Source: Methylobacterium radiotolerans JCM 2831
Lineage (GTDB): Bacteria; Pseudomonadota; Alphaproteobacteria; Rhizobiales; Beijerinckiaceae
Length of the DNA stretch: 64,000 nucleotides
Reading direction: 5' to 3'
Assembly (NCBI RefSeq): GCF_000019725.1
Contig: NC_010505.1
Span: 1,786,001-1,850,000 of the forward strand
Below the pieces are notes generated by a model that did not search any database, was not told the DNA's origin, and saw only the letters and a program-made list of their open reading frames with translations. Below are positions 44,313 through 51,374 of the stretch, piece after piece. The position numbers and the translations under genes are program-made. Positions within the stretch are counted from its first letter, which is position 1, and the number at the start of each line of letters is the position of its first letter.

Positions 44313-45596
44313 TCACTCCGCCAGCGCGGCCTCGACCCCGGCCCCGATCGCCAGGAGCCGGCGATCCTGACCGTGCCGGGCCAGCAGCATCAGGCCCGCC
44401 GGCCGGGGCAGGTCCGGCATCGGCAGGGACAGGCCGGTGAGATCGAAGAAGTTGCCGAACGCGGTGTTGCGCAGCATCAGGCGGTTGGCCGCCAGGAAGG
44501 CCGCGTCGTCCGCCGCCAGCGGGGCGGTGAGCGGCGCCGTCGTGGCGGTCGCCGGGAGCGCCAGCACGTCGAGCGGGGCGAGGTACCGGTCGAAGGCGGC
44601 GATCAGCGCGGCCCGCCGGCGCATCGTCCGGATGTAGCCCGCGGCCGTCGCGCCCCGGCCGGCCACGATGCGGCGATGGACCCGCGGGTCGTAGCGGTCG
44701 GCCGCGCTGTCCAGCCAGTCGGCGTGGATCGCCGCGGCCTCGATCGCCGCGAGGGAGCCGTCCGGGAGCGCCGCGTCCATGGCGGCGAGGTGGTCGTCGA
44801 TCGGGTGATCGGCGATCCGGGCGCCGGCCCGGGACAGGCGCGACAGCACCCGCTCGAAGGCCTCGGCGACAGGCCCTTCCGTCTCGGTGAACAGCAGGCC
44901 CCGCGGCACGCCGATGCGCAGGCCGGCGACGGCGAGCGCCTCCAGCGGCGCGGGCTCCTCGCCCGCCATCACGGCGTCGGCGGCCGCGCAATCCGCGACC
45001 GTCCGGGCGAGGGGCCCCAGGGAATCGAGGGCGTAGGACAGCGGGAACGCTCCCTCCAGCGGCACGCGGCTTGCGGTCGGCTTGAAGCCGACGACGCCGT
45101 TCAGCGCGGCCGGGATCCGGACGGAGCCGCCCGTGTCGGACCCGATCGCGATGTCGCTCGTCCCCTGCCCCACCGAGACCCCGGCGCCGGAGGACGAGCC
45201 CCCGGGGATGCGCGCCGGATCGGCGGCGTTGCCGGGGGTGCCGTAATGCGGGTTGAGGCCGAGCCCCGAGAAGGCGAACTCGGACATGTTGGTCTTGCCC
45301 AGGATCACCGCGCCGGCCCGGCGCAGCCGGGCGACCACCGGGGCGTCGGCCCGCGCGGGCGCCGCGTCGGCGAGCAGGATCGAGCCGGCGCGCGTCGTCT
45401 CGCCCGCCACGTCGAACAGGTCCTTGATCGAGACCATCGCGCCGTCGAGGGGGCCGAGGGAGATCCCGTCCCGGCGGCGCGCATCGGCGGCGTCCGCCGC
45501 CGCGCGGGCCTGTTCCGCGTACAGGCGGGTGAAGACCGCCGGGTCCCCCTCGGCGATCCGGGCCAGACGCTCCTCGACGGTCTCGCGTACGCTCAT
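44313..45596 (-). CDS. amidase signature family protein
   Basis: The 427-residue protein has the amidase catalytic triad: Lys58 (VSIKDLFDVAG), cis-Ser134 (PGGSSSGAGVSVGQG) and nucleophile Ser158 (SDTGGSVRIPAALNGVVGFKPT). The Ser-to-Ser spacing of 24 is canonical. It hydrolyses a carboxamide to acid and ammonia; the substrate cannot be told. It shows no sign of being GatA of the tRNA amidotransferase (no gatB or gatC nearby). It follows the SDR gene by 57 bases on the same strand and probably shares its transcript. Confidence 0.88.
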   Translation of the reverse strand: MSVRETVEERLARIAEGDPAVFTRLYAEQARAAADAADARRRDGISLGPLDGAMVSIKDLFDVAGETTRAGSILLADAAPARADAPVVARLRRAGAVILGKTNMSEFAFSGLGLNPHYGTPGNAADPARIPGGSSSGAGVSVGQGTSDIAIGSDTGGSVRIPAALNGVVGFKPTASRVPLEGAFPLSYALDSLGPLARTVADCAAADAVMAGEEPAPLEALAVAGLRIGVPRGLLFTETEGPVAEAFERVLSRLSRAGARIADHPIDDHLAAMDAALPDGSLAAIEAAAIHADWLDSAADRYDPRVHRRIVAGRGATAAGYIRTMRRRAALIAAFDRYLAPLDVLALPATATTAPLTAPLAADDAAFLAANRLMLRNTAFGNFFDLTGLSLPMPDLPRPAGLMLLARHGQDRRLLAIGAGVEAALAE

Positions 45597-45653
45597 GGTC
45601 CTCACCGCACGATGTGATCCGGCCCGCCCCTGCAAACGGAGGGCCGGTCCGCG

Positions 45654-46433
45654 TCAGAACGTGCCGGGATAGGCGCCGCCATCCATCAGCAGGTTCTGCC
45701 CGGTGATGAAGCCCGCCTGCTGGCTGCACAGGAACGCGCAGGCGGCGCCGAACTCGTCGGGGTGGCCGAAGCGGCCGGCGGGGTTGTCGCGCGCCCGCGC
45801 CTCCAGGAACGCCTCCACGGTGGTGCCGGCCTTGGCGGCCCCCGCCGCCGCGTTGCTGCGGATCCGGTCGGTGTCGAAGGGGCCGGGCAGCAGGTTGTTG
45901 ATCGTCACGCCGTGCCGCACGGTCGTCCGCGCGAGCCCGGCCACGAAGCCCGTCAGCCCCGAGCGGGCGCCGTTCGACAGGCCGAGATGCTCGATCGGCG
46001 CCTTCACGGCGCCGGAGGTGATGTTGACGATCCGGCCGAACCCGCGGCCGATCATCCCGTCGACCGTCGCCTTGATGAGCGCGATCGGCGCCAGCATGTT
46101 GGCGTCGAGCGCCCGGATCCAGGCGTCGCGGTCCCACTCGCGGAAATCGCCGGGGGGCGGGCCGCCGGCATTGTTGACCAGGATGTCGGGCTCGGGGCAG
46201 GCGGCGAGCGCGGCGGCCCGGCCGGCCTCGGTGGCGATGTCGCCCGCGACGGTGGTCACGGTGGCACCTGTCGCGGCGCGGATCTCGTCCGCGGTCCGCT
46301 CCAGCGTCTCCGCGGTGCGGGCCGTGATCGTCACCGCGACGCCCTCCCGGGCGAGCGCCAGGGCGCAGCCCTTGCCGAGCCCCTTGCTCGCCGCGCAGAC
46401 GAGCGCCCGGCGCCCGCTCAAGCCGAGATCCAT
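45654..46433 (-). CDS. atypical SDR-family protein lacking the YxxxK pair
   Basis: The 259-residue protein has a Rossmann nucleotide-binding start (ALVCAASKGLGKGCALALAREG), NNAG at 87-90, and ends QNLLMDGGAYPG, all SDR features. Ser140 is present, but the expected Tyr and Lys are Ser153 and Arg157 (HLGLSNGARSGL). This resembles a beta-ketoacyl reductase-like SDR subgroup known to lack the perfect catalytic tetrad. Normal ketoreductase chemistry is doubtful. It probably shares an operon with the amidase. Confidence 0.85.
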   Translation of the reverse strand: MDLGLSGRRALVCAASKGLGKGCALALAREGVAVTITARTAETLERTADEIRAATGATVTTVAGDIATEAGRAAALAACPEPDILVNNAGGPPPGDFREWDRDAWIRALDANMLAPIALIKATVDGMIGRGFGRIVNITSGAVKAPIEHLGLSNGARSGLTGFVAGLARTTVRHGVTINNLLPGPFDTDRIRSNAAAGAAKAGTTVEAFLEARARDNPAGRFGHPDEFGAACAFLCSQQAGFITGQNLLMDGGAYPGTF

Positions 46434-46452
46434 GGGAAGCCTCCGTGAGCCG

Positions 46453-46494
46453 GCCCTCGCCGCGAGGGCGCCCGGCGCGTCATAGCGCGCCGGG
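46453..46494 (-). promoter_or_regulatory. two adjacent hairpins in the SDR leader
   Basis: Two perfect inverted repeats lie side by side upstream of the SDR start: GCCCTCG/CGAGGGC (46453-46469) and CCCGGCGCG/CGCGCCGGG (46471-46494). They begin 20 bases before the ATG. They could form leader structures affecting ribosome access, or end the upstream transcript. No regulator is indicated. Confidence 0.45.
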
Positions 46495-46647
46495 GGCCGT
46501 CCCCGGAAGCGGGCCGGGACAGGGCGCGGGGCGTCCCGGGGTGACGTCAGTAGGGAGCCGTCCGGCGGAGGATGCCTTACGGCCGGAACCGGGATCCGTG
46601 CCGCTCGCGCCGCCACCGGGCGCGGACGCCCGGCCGGCTTCCGGCGC

Positions 46648-46785
46648 TCACCACGTGCGCAGGTCGCGGGCGTCGGGCACGTCCGGACGCTCCTCCCGCT
46701 CCGGAGCGACGAACCCCGCCCACAGCAGCGCCACCGCCCCGGTGAGGAGCGGAAGGGACGTGCTGAGGACGAGGCTGAGGGTCAC
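46648..46785 (-). CDS. small single-span membrane protein (45 aa)
   Basis: A GTG at 46785, preceded by GCAGGAT (a plausible ribosome site), opens a frame of 45 residues: one hydrophobic span (LVLSTSLPLLTGAVALLWAGFV) and then a charged tail ending DLRTW. The longer in-frame start upstream adds an Arg/Ser-rich leader that looks non-coding. No function is known. It is the nearest gene upstream of the SDR on the same strand. Confidence 0.5.
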   Translation of the reverse strand: MTLSLVLSTSLPLLTGAVALLWAGFVAPEREERPDVPDARDLRTW

Positions 46786-47078
46786 GGCGATCCTGCCAGG
46801 CGGACGGCGTCGAGACGACGAGATCAGATTTCTATGGCCTGAGAATTGTTTTCGCCGGCTTAAGGCGAGTGCTCGCAATTGCGGGAGCTCGGGGAAATCT
46901 GCACGGCGCCCCTCGCGCCGGCGCGGCCACCATGCGCCCTGCCGGCTGCGTCGCGCGCTCGGCGGGGGCCGACGCGCGGCGGGTCAGCGCGGCGATAGGC
47001 CGGATACCCGCGTTCCTGGACCAAGGGGACCGCGATCCGGGCCGGACGTTTGCCCGACCGGGGCCGGCGCGCCGCGGC

Positions 47079-47570
47079 TCAGGGCCGATCCGCCGCTCCG
47101 GACAGGGCGCCGAACTCGTTGACCATGCACTCGTGCATCCGGCGCAGCCACGCCCGCGCCTCCGCCCGCTGGGCCTCCGCCCGTTCGGCCCGCTCGTCCG
47201 ACGCGCGGGCCTGCGCCTCGGCCTGCTCAGCCCGGGCGAGCGCCGCCGCGAGGAGCGCCTCGGCGTGGCGGGCCCGCTCCTCCGCGGCGCGGCGCGCCGT
47301 CTCGGCCGCGCGCACGGAACTCTGGGCCTCCCGGACGGAATCGCGGGCGCTCGCCTGCAGGGCGCGCAACCGCGCCGCGGCGCCGCGCACGGCGGTCAGG
47401 GACGTCGACCAGTCATCCTCGGCCGCGGAAAAAGCCGGCGCGGCCGAGGCGGCGCCGGAGAACAGCGCCACGACCCGGTCGACCGGGTCGGCGCGGCCGT
47501 CGCGCGGCGACGCCGAGTCGGACAGGGGATGGGGCTCCGTCGGCCCGTCCCACGCGCGGGCGGCGCTCAT
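47079..47570 (-). CDS. coiled-coil protein B of a tandem pair
   Basis: The 163-residue protein has a Pro/Asp-rich N-terminus and then an almost continuous Ala/Glu/Arg/Gln coiled coil (about 65-150). It ends RAWLRRMHECMVNEFGALSGA. The end matches the neighbouring protein (EEWLDRVQQAILSEFSDLTEQ), so the two are paralogues. The ATG overlaps that gene's stop by 4 bases, so they are co-translated. There is no membrane span or signal. Function unknown; long coiled coils of this kind are often cytoskeletal or scaffold proteins. Confidence 0.7.
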   Translation of the reverse strand: MSAARAWDGPTEPHPLSDSASPRDGRADPVDRVVALFSGAASAAPAFSAAEDDWSTSLTAVRGAAARLRALQASARDSVREAQSSVRAAETARRAAEERARHAEALLAAALARAEQAEAQARASDERAERAEAQRAEARAWLRRMHECMVNEFGALSGAADRP

Positions 47571-48076
47571 GCCGCGGCCTGCTCGGTGAGGTCCGAGAAC
47601 TCGGACAGGATCGCCTGCTGGACGCGGTCCAGCCATTCCTCGGCCTGCCGGGCCCGATCCTCGGCGGTGCGGGCGCGGGCCTCGGCCGCCTTGGCGCGCT
47701 CCTCGGCGGCGGCGACCTGCGCCTCGGCGCGCAGCTGGACCTCGCGCGCCTGCATCTCGGCCATCCGGGCACGCTCGTTGGAGGCGTGGATCTCCTCCCG
47801 GACCTGATCCAGCACCTGCTCGATCCGCGCCTCCCGCTCGCGCGCCTGGGCCTCGATCGCGCGCGCCTGGCGCGCGGCGGTCTGCACCCGGTTGATGAGC
47901 GCGTCCCAGTCCCGCGGCGCGGCCGGCGGTGTCGGGGACTCGGTCCGCGCTTGCAACGACGCGACGGCGCGCAGGACGTTGCCGAGGTCGGGCTCGGGCG
48001 CGGCACCGGCGCCGCGCTTGACCTTGTCCGCGGAGCGAAACCGAGGATCGCTCAGAAGCCTCTGCAGCTCGCTCAC
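47567..48076 (-). CDS. coiled-coil protein A of a tandem pair
   Basis: The 169-residue protein has a short N-terminal region (SELQRLLSDPRFRSADKVKRG) and then an uninterrupted charged coiled coil (INRVQTAARQARAIEAQAREREARIEQVLDQVREEI ... AEERAKAAEARARTAEDRARQAEEWL). It ends in a short helix shared with protein B. It starts at GTG 48076, 52 bases from a TTAA-N7-TTAAC box typical of CtrA. That box suggests cell-cycle or motility control. It is the first gene of the pair. Confidence 0.72.
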   Translation of the reverse strand: MSELQRLLSDPRFRSADKVKRGAGAAPEPDLGNVLRAVASLQARTESPTPPAAPRDWDALINRVQTAARQARAIEAQAREREARIEQVLDQVREEIHASNERARMAEMQAREVQLRAEAQVAAAEERAKAAEARARTAEDRARQAEEWLDRVQQAILSEFSDLTEQAAA

Positions 48077-48113
48077 GGATCCCCTGCTCCCTGTGGACGC
48101 AATTCTGATCCGA

Positions 48114-48126
48114 CTAAACTGTTTAG
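48114..48126. promoter_or_regulatory. 6-bp dyad next to the CtrA box
   Basis: CTAAAC and GTTTAG face each other around one base, one base from the CtrA-type box. The dyad lies in the likely promoter of the coiled-coil pair and could be an operator for a second regulator. The protein that binds it is unknown. Confidence 0.4.
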
Positions 48127-48127
48127 A

Positions 48128-48146
48128 ATGGTTAACGAAGGATTAA
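48128..48146 (-). promoter_or_regulatory. CtrA-type binding box
   Basis: On the minus strand the sequence reads TTAATCCTTCGTTAACCAT: TTAA, seven bases, TTAAC, and it contains the full half-site TTAACCAT. This matches the alphaproteobacterial CtrA consensus. It lies 52 bases upstream of the coiled-coil pair start, where a CtrA-activated -35 region would be. It could also serve the divergent PilZ-like gene 220 bases away. Confidence 0.7.
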
Positions 48147-48369
48147 ACGGCGGGCGATGAGGTGTCGGACTGTTAACGCCGCGGATCGCGCGCGCGCGGT
48201 GGCCACGGGCGGCGGCCCCTCGGCAGGCGCCGGATCGCCGGCACCTGCCGGCGGCGGGTTCGCCGGCGCGCTCGCAGGACGTGTTGTTTGATACAGAATT
48301 CGCGCCTCGAATGACCGCGTAATCAGTCCGTCGTTACGGGTTGAAATGGTTGTCGTTCGGGAGATCGCG

Positions 48370-48735
48370 ATGGCCGGGTACCGCTGGGACGAGGCTTGGA
48401 GGCCGGCCTTCAAGACCGGACAGATTTTCTTCGGGCACCCTCAGGAATGCTGTGACTGCCTCATCTGGGAGCTCCGGACATCCGGCGCGCGGATCGAGGT
48501 CCGGCCGGAGGCGGTGCCGCCGCGCACCGTCCGGCTCGTCTCGATCGCCCTGATGCTGAACCAGACCTGCGAGGTCGTCGCGCGCGCGGGCCGGACGATC
48601 GAGCTGAGATTCTCCGCGCCTCCGGAGCCCGCCGGCGCGACGGCCGCGGGGACGGGCGCCGGTCCCGCACGCGATGCGCCCGACGCGACGCGGCCCGTGC
48701 TCGGCCGCACGCGATTCCCGCCGGAGCGGTCATAA
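48370..48735 (+). CDS. PilZ-like domain protein with degenerate c-di-GMP motifs
   Basis: The 121-residue protein resembles a PilZ beta-barrel (RPAFKTGQIFFGHPQECCDCLIWELRTSGARIEVRPE ... LVSIALMLNQTCEVVARAGRTIELRF). The usual RxxxR is not evident, and the DxSxxG-type motif reads ELRTSG, so c-di-GMP binding is doubtful. A Pro/Ala-rich tail follows. The ATG at 48370 was chosen for the GGGAG ribosome site six bases upstream; an ATG at 48346 lacks one. Confidence 0.6.
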   Translation: MAGYRWDEAWRPAFKTGQIFFGHPQECCDCLIWELRTSGARIEVRPEAVPPRTVRLVSIALMLNQTCEVVARAGRTIELRFSAPPEPAGATAAGTGAGPARDAPDATRPVLGRTRFPPERS

Positions 48736-48796
48736 GTCTTCCTCATCCCCGCGAAACCACCGCGAAACCGCCGCGGAGCACCCGAGGAGGTGCGCC

Positions 48797-49015
48797 ATGA
48801 CCGCCCCGCAAGTCATCGCAACGATCTTCTTCCTGGTCTCGGCCGGTTCGGCGACGGCGCTGGCCGTCATGGCGGCGGCCTCGGCCGTGCTGGACGCGGT
48901 GGCGGAGGCCTGCGACCGCCCGCGGCCGGACGCGGGACGGGACCGGGCGCGCCGCGTCTCGGAGGCCGTCTGCCGGCTGCGCCGCGCGGCCCTCGCCCGC
49001 GCCGCGACACCGTAG
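48797..49015 (+). CDS. small membrane protein (72 aa)
   Basis: A strong ribosome site (GAGGAGG) precedes the ATG at 48797. The protein has one hydrophobic helix (VIATIFFLVSAGSATALAVMAAASAVL) and then a charged Arg-rich helix (CDRPRPDAGRDRARRVSEAVCRLRRAALARA). I do not recognise it. It follows the PilZ-like gene by 61 bases and could share its transcript. Confidence 0.6.
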   Translation: MTAPQVIATIFFLVSAGSATALAVMAAASAVLDAVAEACDRPRPDAGRDRARRVSEAVCRLRRAALARAATP

Positions 49016-49115
49016 GACTCCGGTCTCGCCGGCGGCGCGGCGTAGCCGCGGGACAGTGCGGCCGAGGCCGCTTCGGCGGGGTGCCGCCCCGGTGCGCCGT
49101 CGCTGTTGAGACCGC

Positions 49116-49611
49116 GTGCCCGTGCGCGGGGCCGGAGGCAGCCGGGAGCGCATCGCCCTGACCGTCGTCGAGATCCATCGCTCGCCCGGGAGGGCGGCCG
49201 GGCTGTGCGCGGCGCGCGTCCTCCGCACGCTGCTCCGGCGCGGCCCGGTGGTGTCGGTCGGACCGGGCGGGATCTTCGACCGGCGGCTCTCCACCGACTG
49301 GATCCCCTGGACGGCGGCGCGCGGCATCGCGACGGTGCAGATCCGGCGTCGGCGCATGATCGCCTTCGAGGTCGATCCGCGGATCGCCGCGTCCCTGCCC
49401 TGGGCGAAGCGCGCGCGGCGCGTGGCGCGGTTGAACCGGGTTCGTCGGCGACCACCGATACCGGATCGCGTCCGTCGACCTGCGCGGCGGCTTCCCGTCC
49501 CTGTCCGACGCGGTCGCGCGCGGCTGGTCCGGGTCTCACGGGTCCCCGTGCGGCTCCTCACCCCGGACGAGGGGGCGTCATCGCGCCGATGACGCGCACG
49601 GGCGAGCCTGA
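49116..49611 (+). pseudogene. decayed PH-like membrane-associated protein gene
   Basis: The frame from GTG 49116 encodes VVEIHRSPGRAAGLCAARVLRTLLRRGP and then VVSVGPGGIFDRRLSTDWIPWTAARGIATVQIRRRRMIAFEVDP, a pattern of STM3941-type PH-like domains. After ARLNR (about 49440) the matching continuation GDHRYRIASVDLRGGFPSLSDAVARGW lies in the next frame, ending at 49611. So there is a one-base frameshift. The membrane spans expected between the first two segments also seem to be missing. I read it as a pseudogene; a sequencing error would explain only the shift. Confidence 0.65.
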
Positions 49612-49695
49612 TCGTCTCGCCGCGCGGGGCGGGCCGCCGAGCGACTGTGGGATAGGCGGGCAAGCGCGCCGCAAAAGGCCGCGTCAGGTTCGGCA

Positions 49696-49729
49696 GACCC
49701 CTTCGGGGTCGGTGATCCCGCGAGGGATC
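49696..49729. terminator. tandem hairpins downstream of tRNA-Val
   Basis: Two 6-bp inverted repeats lie back to back: GACCCC/GGGGTC (49696-49710) and GATCCC/GGGATC (49714-49729). They are 50 bases downstream of the tRNA-Val 3' end on the minus strand, and also downstream of the pseudogene on the plus strand. They may end or trim both transcripts; there is no T tract directly after them. Confidence 0.5.
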
Positions 49730-49778
49730 CGTTCGAGGCGCGTGCTCTGAAGAAAGCCGGACACTTCACGGCGTCGAG

Positions 49779-49853
49779 TGGTGGAGACGACAGGGATCGA
49801 ACCTGTGACCTTTCCCATGTCAAGGGAATGCACTACCGCTGTGCTACGTCTCC
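49779..49853 (-). tRNA. tRNA-Val (anticodon GAC)
   Basis: A 75-base cloverleaf including an encoded CCA: acceptor arm GGAGACG/CGTCTCC, D arm GCAC...GTGC, anticodon stem TTCCC/GGGAA around loop TTGACAT (anticodon GAC), and T arm ACAGG/CCTGT with loop TTCGATC. All stems pair perfectly, so it should be functional. The D arm is less common than in the broken copy upstream. It reads codon GTC. Confidence 0.95.
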
Positions 49854-49933
49854 TCATCGATCACGATCAGGTTCACCGAACCTGGACGCCATCGAGATAG
49901 TCCATATCGGTCAGTAGCTTATGAGGAGTGTCG

Positions 49934-49976
49934 ACCACCCTGTCAAGGTAGTGCCCTCCCGCTGAGCTACGCGCCC
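49934..49976 (-). pseudogene. 5' half of a second tRNA-Val (GAC), truncated
   Basis: The minus strand reads GGGCGCGTAGCTCAGCGGGA and continues into an anticodon arm CTACC-TTGACAG-GGTGG with anticodon GAC. The acceptor strand, D arm and anticodon arm are intact. After that the sequence departs from tRNA: there is no T arm in place and no CGCGCCC partner for the acceptor. An intact but different tRNA-Val(GAC) lies 81 bases further on. The 65-base spacer is bordered by the inverted octamers CTCCTCAT (49850-49857) and ATGAGGAG (49921-49928). Confidence 0.8.
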
Positions 49977-50009
49977 GGCCCGGCGCCGTTCGGGCTCCGG
50001 TGGGCGGGG

Positions 50010-50038
50010 CCTATAGCGGCTGCCCGGCGAGGGCGCAA
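50010..50038 (-). promoter_or_regulatory. sigma-70-type promoter for the tRNA-Val region
   Basis: On the minus strand TTGCGC (50038-50033) and TATAGG (50015-50010) are separated by exactly 17 bases. Transcription would start near 50,003, run through the truncated tRNA and continue into the intact tRNA-Val. The spacing and position support a tRNA promoter kept from the original gene. Confidence 0.6.
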
Positions 50039-50330
50039 GCGGAACCTGCATGCCGAGGCCGATCGATCGCGTCCCCCGCCGGTCCGTCCCGGGCACGCGC
50101 CGACCCGATCGCATCGCGCCGCGGTCGGATAGCGCGTTCGGCATCAGTGGCTTAGAGACGGCCACATCGAGCCGGCGGGGTCGACCCGCCGGGATCCGCC
50201 CCCGGTCCGAACGCGCCATGGTGCACGCCGACGGAAAAATGCGCTATGGCCCTGCCGCTCGGCATCCGGCCGCGCCGCGACACATGGCGGACACTTGGCG
50301 CCGGCATGCCGCCGCCTCACGCTTCAGGAC

Positions 50331-51374
50331 ATGCGCTACTTCATCGACCACGATCAGGGCGATTCGATCCGCGGCTGGATCGTGCCGGACAATCCCCTCG
50401 CCATCAGCCGGGTCGTGGTCGCGGTCGACGGACGACGCGTGGCCGAGGTCCCGGCCAGCGTCATCGACGAGGCCTTCAAGCGCAACGGCTGGCACGCCAC
50501 GGGGCAATGCACCTTCGTGGTCAGCGAGGCCGAGGTGCCGGGCCTGTCCGAGATCCCGCGGCTCGAACTCTACGATGCCGACACCAACGTGCTGGTCTAC
50601 CGGCGCATGCCGGCCGAGGGGCAGATCCGGCAGCGGGTGATGCTGGTCAACACCGGCATCGAGCCCGAGATCGTGCTCCAGACGGCGCTCTTCCCGTATT
50701 TCCAGCACTGCTATTTCGGCATCCACAAGCTGCCGGACGAGATCCTGAGCTGCGTGCTGGCCGGCCCGGCCGCGCCGTCGGCCTTCCTGTCGGGCGCCGT
50801 GACCATCCCGCGCTACGAGAACTTCATGACGCCGGACCTGATGGTCACGGCCATCCTGCTCCAGGAACCGCAGATCGAGATGGCGGCCCGGATGCGCTGG
50901 CTGAAGGCCCGGGCCGCGGATGCCGCCGATCCCGGGCGCAGCTGGCGCCTGGGGCCGCTGGCCGAGGCCGCCGCCTTCGCGGACGACTACGACTTCTCCG
51001 ACGTGAAGAGCCTCAAGCGCTTCTTCCGCATGCTGCCCGAGCCCGCCTACCGGCTGCTCTACAACCCGCTGACCCGCCAGCTCGGGACCCGCATGCCGGA
51101 CGACCGGCTGCATCCGGGCAACTCGATCGCGGCGATCGAGATTCTCGCCCGGGTCGGGATCGTCGGCCACAAGACCCGGTTCTCCGCCTTCGCGTCGACG
51201 CTGTTCGACCGCCTCGGGATCGGAACGCCGATCCCGACCCTGCCGCCGGTGCCGGCCGAGACGCTGGCGCTGGCCGAGCGCCTGAAGAGCGTCAAGGCGG
51301 TCGAGGACATGATCGTGTTCGACGTGGCCATGTCGGATGCCGTGAAGGCCTCGGTCGACAAGAGCTGGAGTTGA
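50331..51374 (+). CDS. unassigned protein co-transcribed with a glycosyltransferase
   Basis: The 347-residue protein begins MRYFIDHDQGDSIRGWIVPDNPLAISRVVVAVDGRRVAEVPASVID and includes FKRNGWHATGQCTFVV. That beta-rich N-terminal domain (about 1-100) resembles the accessory domain often placed before glycosyltransferase domains. The rest has EPEIVLQTALFPYFQHCYFGIHKLPDEILS and DFSDVKSLKRFFRMLPEPAYRLLYNPLTRQL, which I do not recognise. The stop overlaps the glycosyltransferase start (TGATG), so they are coupled and probably act on the same cell-surface glycan. There is no signal or membrane span. Confidence 0.7.
   Translation: MRYFIDHDQGDSIRGWIVPDNPLAISRVVVAVDGRRVAEVPASVIDEAFKRNGWHATGQCTFVVSEAEVPGLSEIPRLELYDADTNVLVYRRMPAEGQIRQRVMLVNTGIEPEIVLQTALFPYFQHCYFGIHKLPDEILSCVLAGPAAPSAFLSGAVTIPRYENFMTPDLMVTAILLQEPQIEMAARMRWLKARAADAADPGRSWRLGPLAEAAAFADDYDFSDVKSLKRFFRMLPEPAYRLLYNPLTRQLGTRMPDDRLHPGNSIAAIEILARVGIVGHKTRFSAFASTLFDRLGIGTPIPTLPPVPAETLALAERLKSVKAVEDMIVFDVAMSDAVKASVDKSWS

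Noticed and set aside
49868..49885. CAGGTTC/GAACCTG hairpin as the T arm of the broken tRNA-Val
   Set aside because: The stem and 4-base-or-less loop do not fit a T arm, and no acceptor partner follows; it is not a continuation of the tRNA.
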